In this document: one piece after another, positions 44,161 through 56,107 of the stretch | How the letters are laid out: each line of letters starts with the position of its first letter | Numbering within the stretch: position 1 is the stretch's first letter | Origin: Apoderus coryli | Lineage: Eukaryota; Arthropoda; Insecta; Coleoptera; Attelabidae | DNA length: 64,000 bases | Direction: 5' to 3' | Assembly: GCA_911728435.2 (NCBI GenBank) | Contig: OU452198.1 | Span: 37,291,902 to 37,355,901 of the forward strand | Position numbers and translations under genes: made by a program | Notes under the pieces: generated by a model | What the model was told of the DNA's origin: nothing | The model's input: only the letters and a program-made list of their open reading frames with translations | The model's database searches: none

Positions 44161-44880
44161 AAAATTAATATTGATTTTTTTTATTCAGCCAATTTTAACT
44201 GCAAGATCAGCATGCACAACGTACGTGCGTCCGATAAGTTCAATTGAATTAAATATGTAAATTTTTGATATCCAAAAAATTAAACGTATAAAGTCTCAAA
44301 TTTACCACCCTACTATGACACACCCTATAGAAACGTTTTAAAATCCTCATCATAGACACCACCGTGTGCAAAAGAAGTCAAAGAATAATGAATGTTATTG
44401 AAATAAAGATAACAAAGAGTCCATTTTTTCCACGAAAAATATAGACATTTCTTGGAACTAATATATGTTCACGAAATTAAATGGGATTGAGTCTAGACGT
44501 CAGGGCAAGCCTTGGTAAATATTTTAGTATATTGACACATTTGTGCGGAATTCAGTAGCGGGGAAAGAATTTAACTAATGAAGTACCTACTTTAGATTTT
44601 TCTATACAGAGGATATAATATTCCAATACTTGAAACAGTAATAAATTATATTTTTTAAAACATAAAGCAGTGCAAATCTTTTGGAAAATTAACCTTTTTG
44701 TTGGGTAAAATCGAGGGTAAAATGGTTTACATAAATCTAATACCTAAATCATTATTTAACAATTTTTTATAAGGGCGGTTAGATTTAGAATTTGTATAAT
44801 AACATGGATACACAGTGTGTCATTGAGAGTTTCAATTTATGTTGTAGTATATCGTTTGTATCATTGTGACATGTGACCCA

Positions 44881-45600
44881 TCGCTGTAAAGCGGATAAAA
44901 AAAGCTTTAAAATGATGTATCACTCGACCCCTACTGATATATGAAAATTTGTTTTGTCCATCCTATCACAGGGCTTAAGCGATTTCAACCAAAATCTAAT
45001 GGCTTCATCCTAGGACTGCTCCAAACTCATATACCAAAATTTAGCTCAATTCGATAAAGCGTTTGGGCGCTATTGTGGTAAAATACATACAGACACACAT
45101 ACATCCATCTGGAAATTGTCTTCATCGTCTCAGGGAACTTCAAAATGGTTATATCCGTCTTTATTTCAATTTTTTTTTCAGCGCTTTCACAATACTTTCC
45201 CTGTGCGGGAAAGTAAAATCTAGAGAAACACAATCGATAAGGATTACTGTATCCTATTACTTTCCCGCACATGGAAAGTATTGTGAACGCGCTAAAAAAA
45301 AGATTTAAAGACTGATATAACCATTTTGAAGTTCTTTGAGACGATTAAGACCATTTCCAGATGGAAGTCTGTCTGTCTGTGTGTCTGTATGTGTTCTTCC
45401 ACGATAGCGCCTAAACACTTTAACCAATTGAGCTAAATTTTGGTGTATGAGTTTGGGGGCTACTAGGATGAACCCATTAGTTTTTGCTTGAAATTGCTTT
45501 AGCCCTGTGATAGGAGTGGACACAACCGCCAAATTTTCATATATCAGTAGGGGTCGAGTGATACATCATTTTAAAGCATTTTTTATCTGCTTTGCAGCGA
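44881..45600. repeat. 720-bp fold-back palindrome
   Basis: The left arm (44881-45216, starting TCGCTGTAAAGCGGATAAAA) and right arm (45257-45600, ending ATCTGCTTTGCAGCGA) are inverted copies of about 340 bp around a 40-bp loop. Shared inner blocks are TTCACAATACTTTCC and GCGGGAAAGTAA; shared outer blocks include ATCACTCGACCCCTACTGAT. Some tracts differ: GTCTGT repeats on the right against ACACACATACATCC on the left. Another left arm starts at 63870 and runs off the window. No coding capacity is evident. Confidence 0.9.
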
Positions 45601-45714
45601 TATGCTACTTTTGATATTTGCACACATAATTCTTGAGAAAATTGGGCTTAAAATTGTAATTGTAACCTATAACTCTTATTAAAATATTATAAGTAAAGTA
45701 ATTTGATAAAGGGT

Positions 45715-45785
45715 TTTTGGCGTCATTGATAGTGCGTGCGCTTCGCATGCGGAAGGTTCTGGGTTCGAATCCCACCTCTGACAAT
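45715..45785 (+). repeat. tRNA-like unit with B-box, next to the fold-back
   Basis: GATAGTGCGTGCGC, then CTTCGCATGCGGAAG (anticodon-like loop TTCGCAT) and a B-box GGTTCGAATCC at 45762-45772. The T-stem pairs at four of five positions, but the acceptor ends do not pair and the anticodon stem has a mismatch. It sits about 115 bp after the fold-back and before an AT-rich block, an order repeated (inverted) near 63.7 kb, so I read it as a SINE-like part of a composite repeat and not a tRNA gene. Confidence 0.6.
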
Positions 45786-45789
45786 ATTT

Positions 45790-45960
45790 GTTTTTCTAAT
45801 TTTTGAATAAAGGAGTTAGTTACGTTAGTTTATTGGAAATAATGAAAATCATACAATTATAATAATTATTAAAATTCTGTTTCGATACGCAGGTCATATA
45901 TTTCTTATTATATTATATTTTGTCGGGAAAGTTTTGAAGCGACAAAACCGATTTTTTTTC
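45790..45960. repeat. AT-rich repeat block, copy 2
   Basis: Direct copy of 43975-44160 with point changes and short indels. It directly follows the tRNA-like unit. Confidence 0.75.
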
Positions 45961-46544
45961 TTAAACAACTTTTAGTAGAAAAATCCCTAAATATTCAAAA
46001 GTGTGAACGGACAATCCTAATCGAGTTTTCAAAATGTATTTTAAATGCTATGTTGGTGCAGATTTTACACCCTATGTTGAACGACATGGTTTTGACGTTG
46101 TTAACAAAAATAGAGCATTACGTGTTCTTCAATCAGAACTGGACTAGCCTGTTTACTTTTTGAAATGTCTATAAAAAATATATCCACAGTTTGCCTATAG
46201 ATAAGGTTTTTTACTCAGCTTTTTTCCTCGATTATTTCAATTTTGAGTTATGACTTAGTATTTCTTCAATAAAACACCGATAATTTACTATTTCGAGTCG
46301 CAGAAAACAATGAAATCCTCAAATTTCCAGATTTTCGATCAAGAATTGCTATGGAAAATTTCACTAACCCCGATAGCATGCCACTGGTTAATTTGTTAAA
46401 AAGATTGTTTATGTCAAAATTTGACTTTTTAAAAAATATCAAAATTCATGAATTTGCGGGAGCTTTTTGGGGTAGAGCGTTGTTGGTCGAATAAGTATAG
46501 CAACACACTGTATTTCGTTGTAATTTATTTCGAGCAATATTTTA

Positions 46545-46725
46545 CTTTCGCGACTCAGGGAAAGTATTGTGAACGCGCTAAAAAAGATTGAGATAAAGAC
46601 GGATATAACGATTATTTCTCATTCTATTATAGTAAAGTAATTTGTATAAGCGTCGGTGTCGTCATTAGTAGAGCGCGCGCTTTACGTGCGGACGGTCATG
46701 TGTTCGAATCCCAGCTCTTGCATAT
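46545..46725 (+). repeat. Truncated fold-back arm plus tRNA-like unit
   Basis: CAGGGAAAGTATTGTGAACG and TAAAGACGGATATAACG match the inner right arm of the fold-back at 45260-45325. Most of the arm is deleted, then GTAAAGTAATTTGTATAAGCG leads into a tRNA-like unit (46655-46722) with B-box TGTTCGAATCC at 46701-46711 and an anticodon-like ACG loop. This second, shortened copy confirms that arm and tRNA-like unit travel together. Confidence 0.65.
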
Positions 46726-46734
46726 CTTTTTTAT

Positions 46735-47600
46735 TAAGCCAACTATGCCATACTACAAAATGGTTCCACTAAAGTATAATACATAATAATTGTCAAATGT
46801 TTTTGTTCTATATTTTTTAATACTTTAAGTGTTGTCTCCCGGTTTGTTTATTTCGATACCTAAATATTTTAAAAGAGTATGTTAAAGTTATTATGTTTTG
46901 ATTTGATTCGTTTAAGTTTTATATAATAAATAACTAGGTACTATCTAAAGAAACTATAGAAAAATAATCTAACCACTGCTCTGCTGTACTGCTTTCTATA
47001 CTTATTAAAATTCTAATGATATATTAATACACCTATCTGAACACTAATAATTTTTTGTAAACATATAGCTATTAAGATATGACCACCTATAGCGGAAAGA
47101 ACTATTTAGTCAGCTGATAAAACAAACTACATTATTGGTAAGCTGCCTCCTGGCTTTGTCGTGTAGAAAACATGTTTATCTTTAAAAAAAAAAGTTAATA
47201 ATGGGTATACCTGGGTACCTATAGAAGATGAACAAGTCATTGTCTTTCATTAATAATTGATTCATTGTAAAATTGTCTTCCGTAAATATACCTATCAAGA
47301 TAATAAAATTAAAATAATACCTAAACAATAATCTGAATTATAAAAACAAATAAAATCAACTGTTGCCCTCCAGGCACGAATAGGTAAGTGTAAAAGTAAT
47401 AATTTTATGACCTTTTTGTCATTTATCTAAAATTTGTATATATATTTTTTTGTTTTAGACATCAGCTATTTTTTTTAAGTATCGGGTTTTGTTCCTTTTT
47501 CTTCTCTTTGGAGGCACTATTTATACGTACATATTTTATATTTCAGATCTTCTAGGCCAAGTTCTTGTACGCAAAATAGTTGTTTTTTTTTTTTAGTTTT
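46735..47600. other. No gene recognised
   Basis: AT-rich sequence without recognisable features. Confidence 0.35.
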
Positions 47601-47604
47601 ATTA

Positions 47605-47795
47605 TAAAATTTATTTTGCCCCCTTTTCTACTATTTATGAACGCCTATGTAAACAAAATTGTTATGCTGCATGTTGTAGGTTATCTTATATCAAAGCTAT
47701 ATATAATTAGCCAATTTTTCTGTTATATTTGAGAATTATTTTTTTTCGTTTTTGACCCTTTTTTACACTATTTTCGAACGCCTGTGTGGACAAGT
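47605..47795. repeat. Tandem repeat, left part, period about 145 bp
   Basis: Units contain CCCTTTTTTACACTATTTTC, GAACGCCTATGTAAACAA, then GGTTATCTTATATCAAAGCT and TCTGTTATATTTGAGAATTA. Two units lie here (starts near 47618 and 47755), the second cut by the LINE. Confidence 0.7.
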
Positions 47796-49345
47796 TCATT
47801 TATGCTTACTAAGTTGATAAACCATTGCATTGGTGACGCTGTATTTCCGGCGGTCTTGAAGGAGGCGAGGGTTATTCCAATCTACAAAAATAAAGGATCG
47901 GTTGATGATCCCAGTAACTATCGACCAATATATCGGTCTTGCCAATTTTTTCAAAAATCTTTGAGTCTATTATTAAGAATCAAATAACTGAATATTTTGA
48001 AGCAAATAATCTCTTTATGCAAAGTCAATATGACTTTCGTAATAAGAGATCTACTACTCTTGCAATAAATAACCTTTTGGAATATGTTTCGGATGACATG
48101 GAGCAGGGCTGTGACACCTTTGCTTCCTTTTATGACCTCACTAAGGCTTTTGACTGTGTCTCACACGAGATACTTCTTCAGAAACTCTCTTACTATAACT
48201 TTGATGTTGACAGTGTTGCCTTGGTTGGCTCTTATCTCAGCGATCGTTTTCAGCCCGTTTTGTATGGGGGACGATACTCGGAGAGACGAAGGGTTGGACG
48301 GGGTGTGCCCCAGGGGTCGGTTTTGGGACCTTTACTGTTTTTAATATACGTAAATGACTTATACAAATTTCAAGAAGACTCAAATATAATCCTCTTTGCT
48401 GACGACACAACTAGTCTGATTAGATATCGACCAAACGACCCTTTACGGGAGTTGCTTAATGCTGTTGAGACTGACATAGGCAAATGGTTTCTGGCAAATG
48501 AACTGAGTTTGAATCGGGCTAAAACTCAGAGCATGAACTTTACATTGCGTTCTGTGCCTATCGATCTTCAGAGCAATGTTCGCGTGAAGTTTCTTGGGGT
48601 TCATCTTGATCCTAAATTAACCTGGGAGAGTCATGTTCGAGAGTTTGGGTGCTCGCTGTCCAGGGTCATATATCTCATCAGAAGGCTTGCGCAGAGTGTT
48701 TCAATCGCCAGTCTGTTGACGGTATATCACGGTTATTTTGTTTCCCGTATGTCGTATGATATTTTGGGTTGGGGACATAGTTCCCATGCAATGAAAATCT
48801 TCAAGCTACAGAGGAGATGTTTACGTACAATGTTGGGACTCGGTTGGCGTGACTGCTGTAAAAAGTATTTTGTTGAACACGGACTACTTACTTTGCCTTC
48901 CTTGTACATCTTAAACTGTCTTGGCTACATTCGAACCAATGCCTCGCATTTCACTCTTCACTCTGATATGCATAATTATGGTGCGCGAAATCGAAATGAC
49001 ATATTGCCTGAATTACACCGCCTATTGAGGACTAGGAAAGGTTCTGAATATTATTGTGTTAAATTCTATAATAAGCTGCCGTCTCTCATAAAGAACCTTG
49101 GTAAAGTCCAGTTTAACAAAAGTATTAAATCATTTTTGATATCTCAAGCTTTTTATACCTTTGAGGACTATTTCAGAAGCGATATTGTAAGATTTTTCTA
49201 GATTTTAGTTTGTTTTATGTTGTTGCTATTTTAATTTGTTTGTAAGCCTTTCTCTGTTGCTGTAACTTTGATTGATTAATGTTTGTTCTTTTTTGAGGTA
49301 CTATACAGTTTTGTAACATATGATGGTGAATAAATATATCTATCT
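47796..49345 (+). pseudogene. 5'-truncated Jockey-like LINE ORF2, near-intact reverse transcriptase
   Basis: A first frame (to 47987) reads VFPAVLKEARVIPIYKNKGS and NYRPI. A one-base shift near 47930 leads to a 420-residue frame ending at 49201. In that frame motif A is ASFYDLTKAFDCVSHEILL (Asp66), motif B GRGVPQGSVLGPLLFLIYVN (122 onward), motif C ILFADDTTSL (ADD at 154-156), then VKFLGVHLDPKLTWESHV, and a full C-terminus with KFYNKLPSLIKNL. The QFGFR motif is altered to QYDFR. A 3'UTR ends in AATAAATATATCTATCTATG near 49345. The endonuclease domain is missing. It sits inside a tandem repeat. Confidence 0.9.
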
Positions 49346-49434
49346 ATGTAACTTTTTTGGGTTATAGGTATTCTATCGCAACTATGAAAAATTATTCCGT
49401 ATTTCGAATAAGTTTAGGAAGTATATATTTTTTT

Positions 49435-49890
49435 ATTTTGACCTCTTTTACACTATTTACGAACGTCTATGAAAACAAGTTATTTATAACACATTTTATA
49501 GGTTATATTCTATCAAAGTTATAAATAACTAGTCAATATTTCTGCTATGTTTAAGAAATACGTTTTTTTCTAACCTTTTTACCCCATTTTACACTTTTTT
49601 CGAATGTCAATGTGGTCTAATTGGTTAGGTTAAATATTTTAGGTTATATTTAATTAAACACACAAAAAATTATTCAATATTTCGGATAAGTTTAAGAACT
49701 ATCATTTTTTTTATTTTTGAACCCTCTTTTAAACCTTTTGCCTACGCTCAATGTTAATCAACACCTATAAATATCCTGTAGTACTGTCGTACCAAATGTG
49801 GTTAAAATCCGTTAAGTGGTTTTTGAGTTATCACGGATACAAATTTTTTCTGACCCTTTTATAGAATTTTCACGGACGCCTATGGTACAT
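49435..49890. repeat. Tandem repeat, right part, period about 140 bp
   Basis: Units beginning at about 49438 (GACCTCTTTTACACTATTTA), 49578, 49725 and 49851 continue the series left of the LINE: TTTTACAC then CGAACG or a variant, CTATG, and GGTTATATTCTATCAAAGTT. Copies diverge and the last is incomplete. Confidence 0.65.
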
Positions 49891-49899
49891 TAATTTTTG

Positions 49900-51050
49900 T
49901 CGTGTATTTTTAACACCAATTCAATTGGCTTTTAAACAAAAGTCTGCAAATAAACTATGCATCATAATAAGGTACACACAGTTGAAGGTAGATTAACTTT
50001 TCTTAAATGAGGTATGTATGTAATATTACACAGTATCTCAGGGACTTGCAGACTTTTGTTCAGAAGCAAATTCCTATAAAACCGTTCACTTTAGACCCAT
50101 ACAAAGTCATTACTTTTTTAACCAAAAATTTACGTTTTTGAATTATGGCAAATTCTTGATTTTAAATTCCTAGGCAACTAAGCCCTTTAAGGCTATATGT
50201 CCTCATATCAAAATGCATGAATTAGCGAGAGCTTTCTGGAGCAGAAAGTTGTCGGTCGAATATAGGCAATTGATTGACCTCAATAAGCATCGTATGGTTA
50301 GTTTTCACAAAACGTCTAAACTATCATCCTCGTGAATCATCCGGTTTTTTACACGTAGTAATATGCTATTACAATAAACTTGTTAGTGTTACAAGGCTTT
50401 TTTTCTAGACAATTTTCTTGAACCTAATTAAAGACCAAACTCAATGACATTTTTATTTATACTTCGCAAAACGTGAGTTAATTTAAAAATAAATATAAAC
50501 ATAATTACCTATTACTCATTACAACAGAATAGTAATTAAAAAAATAGATGATAGTATGTCAGTCAACCTGTTATGCAAAAACAATAGGTAAGTATTACGA
50601 GGTATAATCACAACTCATGTTAATACCACAATAAAATGTGCCTATTTATTTCCGAAAACAATACAATAAAAATATTTATGATGAAATTTTCTCAATAGAG
50701 AAAATTTTGGAAATAAATATGAAACACCCACCGAACCAACTTGTTGTGGTTGTGCGTGGGTGTACCTAAATAAATATCTACGTCCGTCGTTTCATATGAA
50801 CTGTTCACAAATAAAACAAATCTTTAATGATATTATCCTGTCAAATTAAAAAGACGCTAAAATAAACTAAAATATTTATAAATTAAATTTATTGTTCCTT
50901 GTTAAACGTCACCAAGTGATTTTCTTAATTTTTTCTTCAGTTTCTATGCTTGTTATTTTGAATTTATACGGATCGATATATTTTATCTTCTAATAGGTAC
51001 CTATTGGCATTAATTTGTAAAAAAAATGTAAATTTTGCAAACATTCGATT
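49900..51050. other. No gene recognised
   Basis: ATGCATGAATTAGCGAGAGCTTTCTGG around 50210 resembles a stretch near 46445, so a short dispersed repeat is shared. An imperfect hairpin ACACCCACCGAACC/GTGCGTGGGTGT lies at 50725-50765. Nothing else is seen. Confidence 0.35.
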
Positions 51051-51059
51051 CAATTTAAT

Positions 51060-51311
51060 TCAATTGGCAAAATTGCCCATTATGTGAACTGGATATCCTG
51101 TTCCTGAAGTGGAACCAGTCCAATTGTATTGATTAGGTACTATGTTAGTATTTCCACTTACGAAAATTCTGCGAATGGCATCTTTTATTTCCCGAAAAAG
51201 AGTCAACAGTGCGTGAAAATCGCAACGCTCCAACTCAGCCAACGACGGAAATATATACCTTGCAGTCTCGACCAAATTGGGACACAGTGTATAATTTAAA
51301 ATCGTGTACAA
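51060..51311 (-). other. Unassigned ORF, possible coding exon
   Basis: The minus frame gives NLVETARYIFPSLAELERCD, FHALLTLFREIKDAIRRIF and continues to a stop after 83 codons. Directly after AIRRIF the DNA reads GTAAGTGG, a strong donor consensus, so residues up to RIF could be an exon. There is no ATG, and I do not recognise a family. A donor-like site (minus strand ACGGTGAGTG, near 52050) lies upstream on the same strand. The evidence is thin, and chance is possible. Confidence 0.2.
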
Positions 51312-51319
51312 ATAATTAT

Positions 51320-52714
51320 AAGATAATTTTGTGAATCACAGATAAAATGTGGTTATGTATTAAAAAAATAACAGGCATCAAACATTCAAAAAATAGTGTT
51401 TTTCTTTATTATTTTTCCTGTATAGTTATTAATCTAAAGAAAAGAAAAAAATTCTAAGAAGAAATGTCTTAGAGGTTAATTATTTCAATCCCTTACAAAA
51501 ATATTCAATTTATTTAAACATACCCAGAGGACGTCCAAAAAAAACTTTGCAGCCAATAGATAGGGATCTATAAGTACATTTTTACCTTAAGACGAAATAG
51601 GTATGAACCAACTTAATAGGTATATGCCTATTGTACTAAACCTGAAGATTATACAATTTATAGAACTGGACTTATTGGGTAAGAACCTCTGCCTCTATAA
51701 TGTGTATTATTCAAAAATCCGGCAATATAATTTGCCTCGAAAGTGTATTTTCTGAAACACCTTGTACGTAAATAATTACCGAATGTATCTAGATATAAAT
51801 ATATAGTTAGTTATGAGGATGGATAATCCGCTAGTTAATTATTACCAGTTATCACTAACTACCAAGCTAACCCAATGTGTTTATTTATGCACAGGTGCAT
51901 TATACTACTTAATTTAAGGGAACAGTTCTTGTCTTTGCTGTTAGCACTGTATGTACTATTAAATAATCAATTTCAAAATATAAAACATAATTTTATAAAT
52001 AAGTTACTGTTACTCTAATTAAATTTAAATAAATTAATAAACATTTTCACTCACCGTTTCAAAGTTGTTTTGGCTACGGTTTTGTAGTTGTATTAATCTT
52101 GCAGTCACTGCACACAAAAACTATAAATCAATGAACTACACCCAAACGCGCACTGTATAGGACTGGAAAATGTTATTTTACAGAAATTTGATACAGAAAG
52201 CAGCTAATTATAAATGCCTTCTTGTACGCAAGCGTTGTTTGTGTATATAGCCGGTTATTCACGTATTAAGTCTTTTGCCGGATATTTTTAATTTATAACG
52301 GCAGCACATTTTAATTAAGACATATAGTTTATGTAGTTCGTGTTAATGGTAATACCGATAAACTGTTTGATTTATTTTGTGCAAAATATAGTGGAACTTT
52401 TAATTTGAATTTAATGACGATTTCTTTAAATGATTTACATTTGAAAATTTATATTTATTTACACATGCGTATAAAGAGGTTTGTTGTCAAAATCTGTACG
52501 TCCGAATTAGACACATAGAGATATCCAATGGGGGATATAACAGTGTTAAGACTTTGAAGACAACTAAATGTGATGTTCATACCAAAACAAAGAATAAGTA
52601 AAGCTTATTGAATTCAGAATTAACATTATTTAATACAATGTCATTTTGTATTCTGTTTATAATAGGTACTGCTTATTTCAAATGTAAAAAAATAACGATT
52701 TTATTGTACTTATG
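51320..52714. other. No gene recognised
   Basis: AT-rich intergenic sequence. A possible 5' non-coding exon end on the minus strand (CACTCACCGT at 52050) is too weak to annotate. Confidence 0.35.
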
Positions 52715-53074
52715 ACAAATCCTTATCTGTTTTAAAAGTGGTTTTAATTTTGATTTAAGTACTTTTAATAATGTATCTAAATTGTAGGAGACTTCAACAA
52801 ATCCAAAAAGTAGTGTCAAGCTATTATAAATAAATATACAACAGTAGAATAGCTACCTACATCGTAATGTACCAAATACCTAGACTTGTGTATAAAACAA
52901 CTTGTATAATTTGTGCCTATCTAGTTGGCAATTTAATGATTTCATATAGGCAACACTGCTTTTAGTGTCGTCTCTGGACTCTAACTGTCTGCCCGTTCAA
53001 GGATCTAAACTCTAACCAGATTAATATTAAAACCACTTTTAAAACACAGGCTAACAGGTAAAGTAAGGATTTGT
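52715..53074. mobile_element. Candidate MITE upstream of the IPP2 gene
   Basis: ACAAATCCTTA at 52715-52725 and its complement TAAGGATTTGT at 53064-53074 close a 360-bp unit. A second inverted block TTTTAAAAGTGGTTTTAAT near the left end faces ATTAAAACCACTTTTAAAA near 53026, with about 15 extra bases on the right arm. ATG flanks both ends, a possible 3-bp target duplication as in PIF/Harbinger elements, though it is not the TWA usually preferred there. It lies 380 bp before the start codon. Confidence 0.6.
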
Positions 53075-53298
53075 ATGTGTGCATTAATAAATTTCTGGTA
53101 TATGATAACGCCATCTGTTGTTAGTTGACATATACTAACCAAGCGCTGACACACTATATTATAATAAACACAATGACCTAACCATTGTCTTTATAAACAA
53201 AAGACAATGACCTAATCACTCAAGGTTTAAGTTGTGATTGGAAGAATAAGAACTGCCTTGTATGTCTGTAATCTGTCCTACTACTGCTACATATTTAT

Positions 53299-53303
53299 TC
53301 AGT
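53299..53303 (+). promoter_or_regulatory. Possible initiator (TCAGT) of the IPP2 gene
   Basis: TCAGT matches the arthropod initiator core and is 153 bp before the ATG. No TATA box is clear at the right distance. Position is the main support. Confidence 0.25.
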
Positions 53304-53455
53304 GAGAACTACTCCAGCGGTAATAAAACTTTTTCTCTTATAACGCTACCATGAAAAGAAGACGAACTTGTCAAATATCGTAACCTAAAATCAATTCATC
53401 AAAAGATTTCTTAATTGACAAGAAAAGTAGGTATAATTTTCTAAAAACAATAATA

Positions 53456-54552
53456 ATGTCAGAGAATATTCAAAAAAGACCTGTAAGGGGAATATTAAAA
53501 AATTCTAGCAGTTTTGATAGACAAGATCATATACCACCATCAGTTAAGTATGTATTGTAGATATTAATTTTATTTAATTTCTAGTAATAGTATGACTAAT
53601 GTTTTTTGAACATGTTCAATGTTATTTTAAAGTATCTAATCATCACGATTACGTGATTCGTATAATAACAAGCCATTTAACTGTAATAAGTTCATTTCCT
53701 GAATTATTATTTTGTTTTACAGTTGACTAGTTATAATTATTTTTAGAAAATCTAAAGAGACAAAATGGGATGAAATGAACATTATTGCAACTTTACATCC
53801 AGCAGATAAAGACTATGGGCATATGAAAATAGATGAACCTAAAACGCCGTATAATTATGAAGTAAATGACACTGATCATATTGATGGGCTTAGTCCTGAG
53901 GACCTTGCAGAAAAGTATATTAAATTATTTGTAAATATTAGTTTTCACATCAAGTAACTATTTAGGACTTTTTGTTTCTGCATAATGAACGTTGTGTTTG
54001 ACCTGAGATATTTTGTGTTATTTACACAAAACTATTGAAGATCGACGTAGGTATAATATCTTCTGTAAAATTTCATAAAATACCGAAATTTGTAGTGAAA
54101 ACCGCAAGCAAGGGTGTGTGTTTATTACTCTCATGTGAACAATGAAATTATTCTCGTTCCAGAAAGTAAATACCTATAGGTTAACAGTTATTTGTCTATT
54201 TTGATCTCAGCAGCCGTGTATAGTTCTGCAAAAACAAAGCTCTTTCACTGCTTTATTACATTAGCTTTTCTTAGGAAACTGATGTTGAGTCATTTTTAGG
54301 ATAAAAATGGGTGTCAACAGACCGGCCAAAATCTTCGAACAAGACTCAGATGAAGAAGATTCCGATGATGATCTAACAGAAGAAGAAAAGCAAAAGAGAC
54401 GGGAATTTGAATTAAAACGAAAAAAACATTATAACGAGTTCTATGCAATAAAATATGCAAAGAAATTAATGGAAGAAGACGAAGAGGATGACGATGATGA
54501 TAATGAGGAAAATGACATTACAAATAAAACTGGTAGTAGTTCGTCAAAATAA
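53456..54552 (+). CDS. Protein phosphatase inhibitor 2 (PP1 regulatory subunit 2), three exons
   Basis: Exons 53456-53547, 53747-53914 and 54300-54552 join at GT-AG introns (199 and 385 bp), giving 170 residues. The ATG 53456 starts [16 protein letters not shown]. Family signatures in order: the SILK-like PP1 site RGILKN (11-16), [20 protein letters not shown] (34 onward), the GSK3 site in DEPKTPY (Thr64), acidic stretches, and [20 protein letters not shown] (122 onward) with HYNE 130-133, the helix that covers the PP1 active site. Inhibitor 2 is an intrinsically disordered protein that binds and inhibits or chaperones the PP1 catalytic subunit. Length is slightly below vertebrate members (about 205). 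Splice phases preserve motif order exactly, so this is a real host gene and not a retrocopy. The homologous Drosophila gene is usually called I-2; I leave the symbol blank. Confidence 0.95.
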
Positions 54553-54559
54553 AATCTTA

Positions 54560-56105
54560 ATAACAACAAATATTTGGGTTGATATGAAAACAATTGCCTA
54601 AATTAATTGAGTTTTGTATTTTGCATACGATTTAGGGACATTTTTAAATATTAGTAGTATTACTTAAACCATATTAACGTCTTCCGTTTAGATTAAAATA
54701 ATAAAAAAAATGGGAGAACCTAGTTAAGGGGTTTTTAAATTTTTAAACAAATATCAGTATTTTTATATTTTTCGGGCAGTCACTATTGACAGAACTAGCA
54801 CCAATTCAGTTCAAGGCAGATCTGTCTTTTATATTTATTTTGACACTAAGTTTGTGATGTCGCATGTCATAATTATCCTTCAGATGAACTGTCATATTTA
54901 CTGCACTGTTTCAAGTCATGCAATTTAAAAATCACAGTGTCTTTCCCTACCTCAGTTTCAAAACTTTAAAATTATGATCATTTCTTTTACCTAAAATTCT
55001 TAAGTAAAATTACTAATAATTTATTTTCATTGAAACTAAGTGATATTTCTATAAATGTTATGCTCACTGTGCATTTTTTTAACACAGTAGTAGTTTAAAG
55101 AATGTCTATTCAAACTAACCTAACTCTCAGTGTCTATTATAACAATTTAAAGGTCGTAGCTAAAAGCAATTTAGTTGTTTATTTTGCATCAAATATAATA
55201 TATATGAAATGTGAATAAAAAATAAACGAATTTGTCTACGATAGTTGAATAGTAGTAGAAATAAAAGTAAGTTTATTTGAATCGTCCTAATGGTGGGCCT
55301 CACATAGGATTGGAAAAGTGAGAGTTACAAAATTGATCGATTGTAAAAATGTAAATTTTTGAGTATGTATTGGTTTTTATTTAATTTTAATTTTGTTTGC
55401 ATATTCATTTGATCAAAGTTTAATTTTCGAAAAATAAATTCACTTTGGTTGTTCTAATTTATCATATAGTGTGTAACTTTAATTTTTAGGGTTGATATTT
55501 ATAAAAAAATTCAGTCTATGGACTTTCAGGACGTTTGAAGTTATATATTATATAGGACTATGTCCATTAATTCCAGGAAAATAAAATATTACTTAAAAAC
55601 TAGTATCAATACTAACATACTAAACAAACTACATATTTAGATATAACGAAAAGCAAGGCAAGGAAAATAAGTTCGAGAACTAAAATCCCCGATAAATCAC
55701 TCTCAGGCAACTTAAAAACTCTCAGAACGGAGGAAAGATATTGATGTTCCTGTTATCACGTTTATTGGACTGTCTGGACGCTCTAGCAACAAATCATATT
55801 TATATTTAAAATACGCACAGCGGCGCATTATACCGTAGACCGTTCTATAAGTAAACTTCCAATCTTTGACCAAGGACTTGCACTCTATAATCGACCAATG
55901 TATTGAATAGTCATGTAAGAGGCTTTCTGATACGGTTAAAATTTAATAGAAATATTTAGAAACGTGAACGTTCGGTATTTGTCTCACACTATTCAGTGTG
56001 CAATATTCCTGTCTGTAATAATAATCAGTTAAGCACTCGATTCTTCTATAATACTTAAGATCATTGTCATAAAATTTAAATTTACAGTGTAAAAACGTTG
56101 TTTTA
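54560..56105. other. 3' UTR and intergenic sequence
   Basis: The first several hundred bases are probably the 3' UTR of the inhibitor 2 gene. The rest has no recognisable feature. Confidence 0.4.
55214..55226 (+). terminator. Possible poly(A) signals of the IPP2 gene
   Basis: Two AATAAA hexamers lie at 55214-55219 and 55221-55226, about 660 bp after the stop. Earlier hexamers occur at 54548 (overlapping the stop) and 54700. In AT-rich DNA such signals arise often by chance, so the site used is uncertain. Confidence 0.3.
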
Positions 56106-56107
56106 TA

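Noticed and set aside
45715..45785. A tRNA gene with CGC anticodon
   Set aside because: No acceptor stem, mismatch in the anticodon stem, and the unit recurs as part of a composite repeat.
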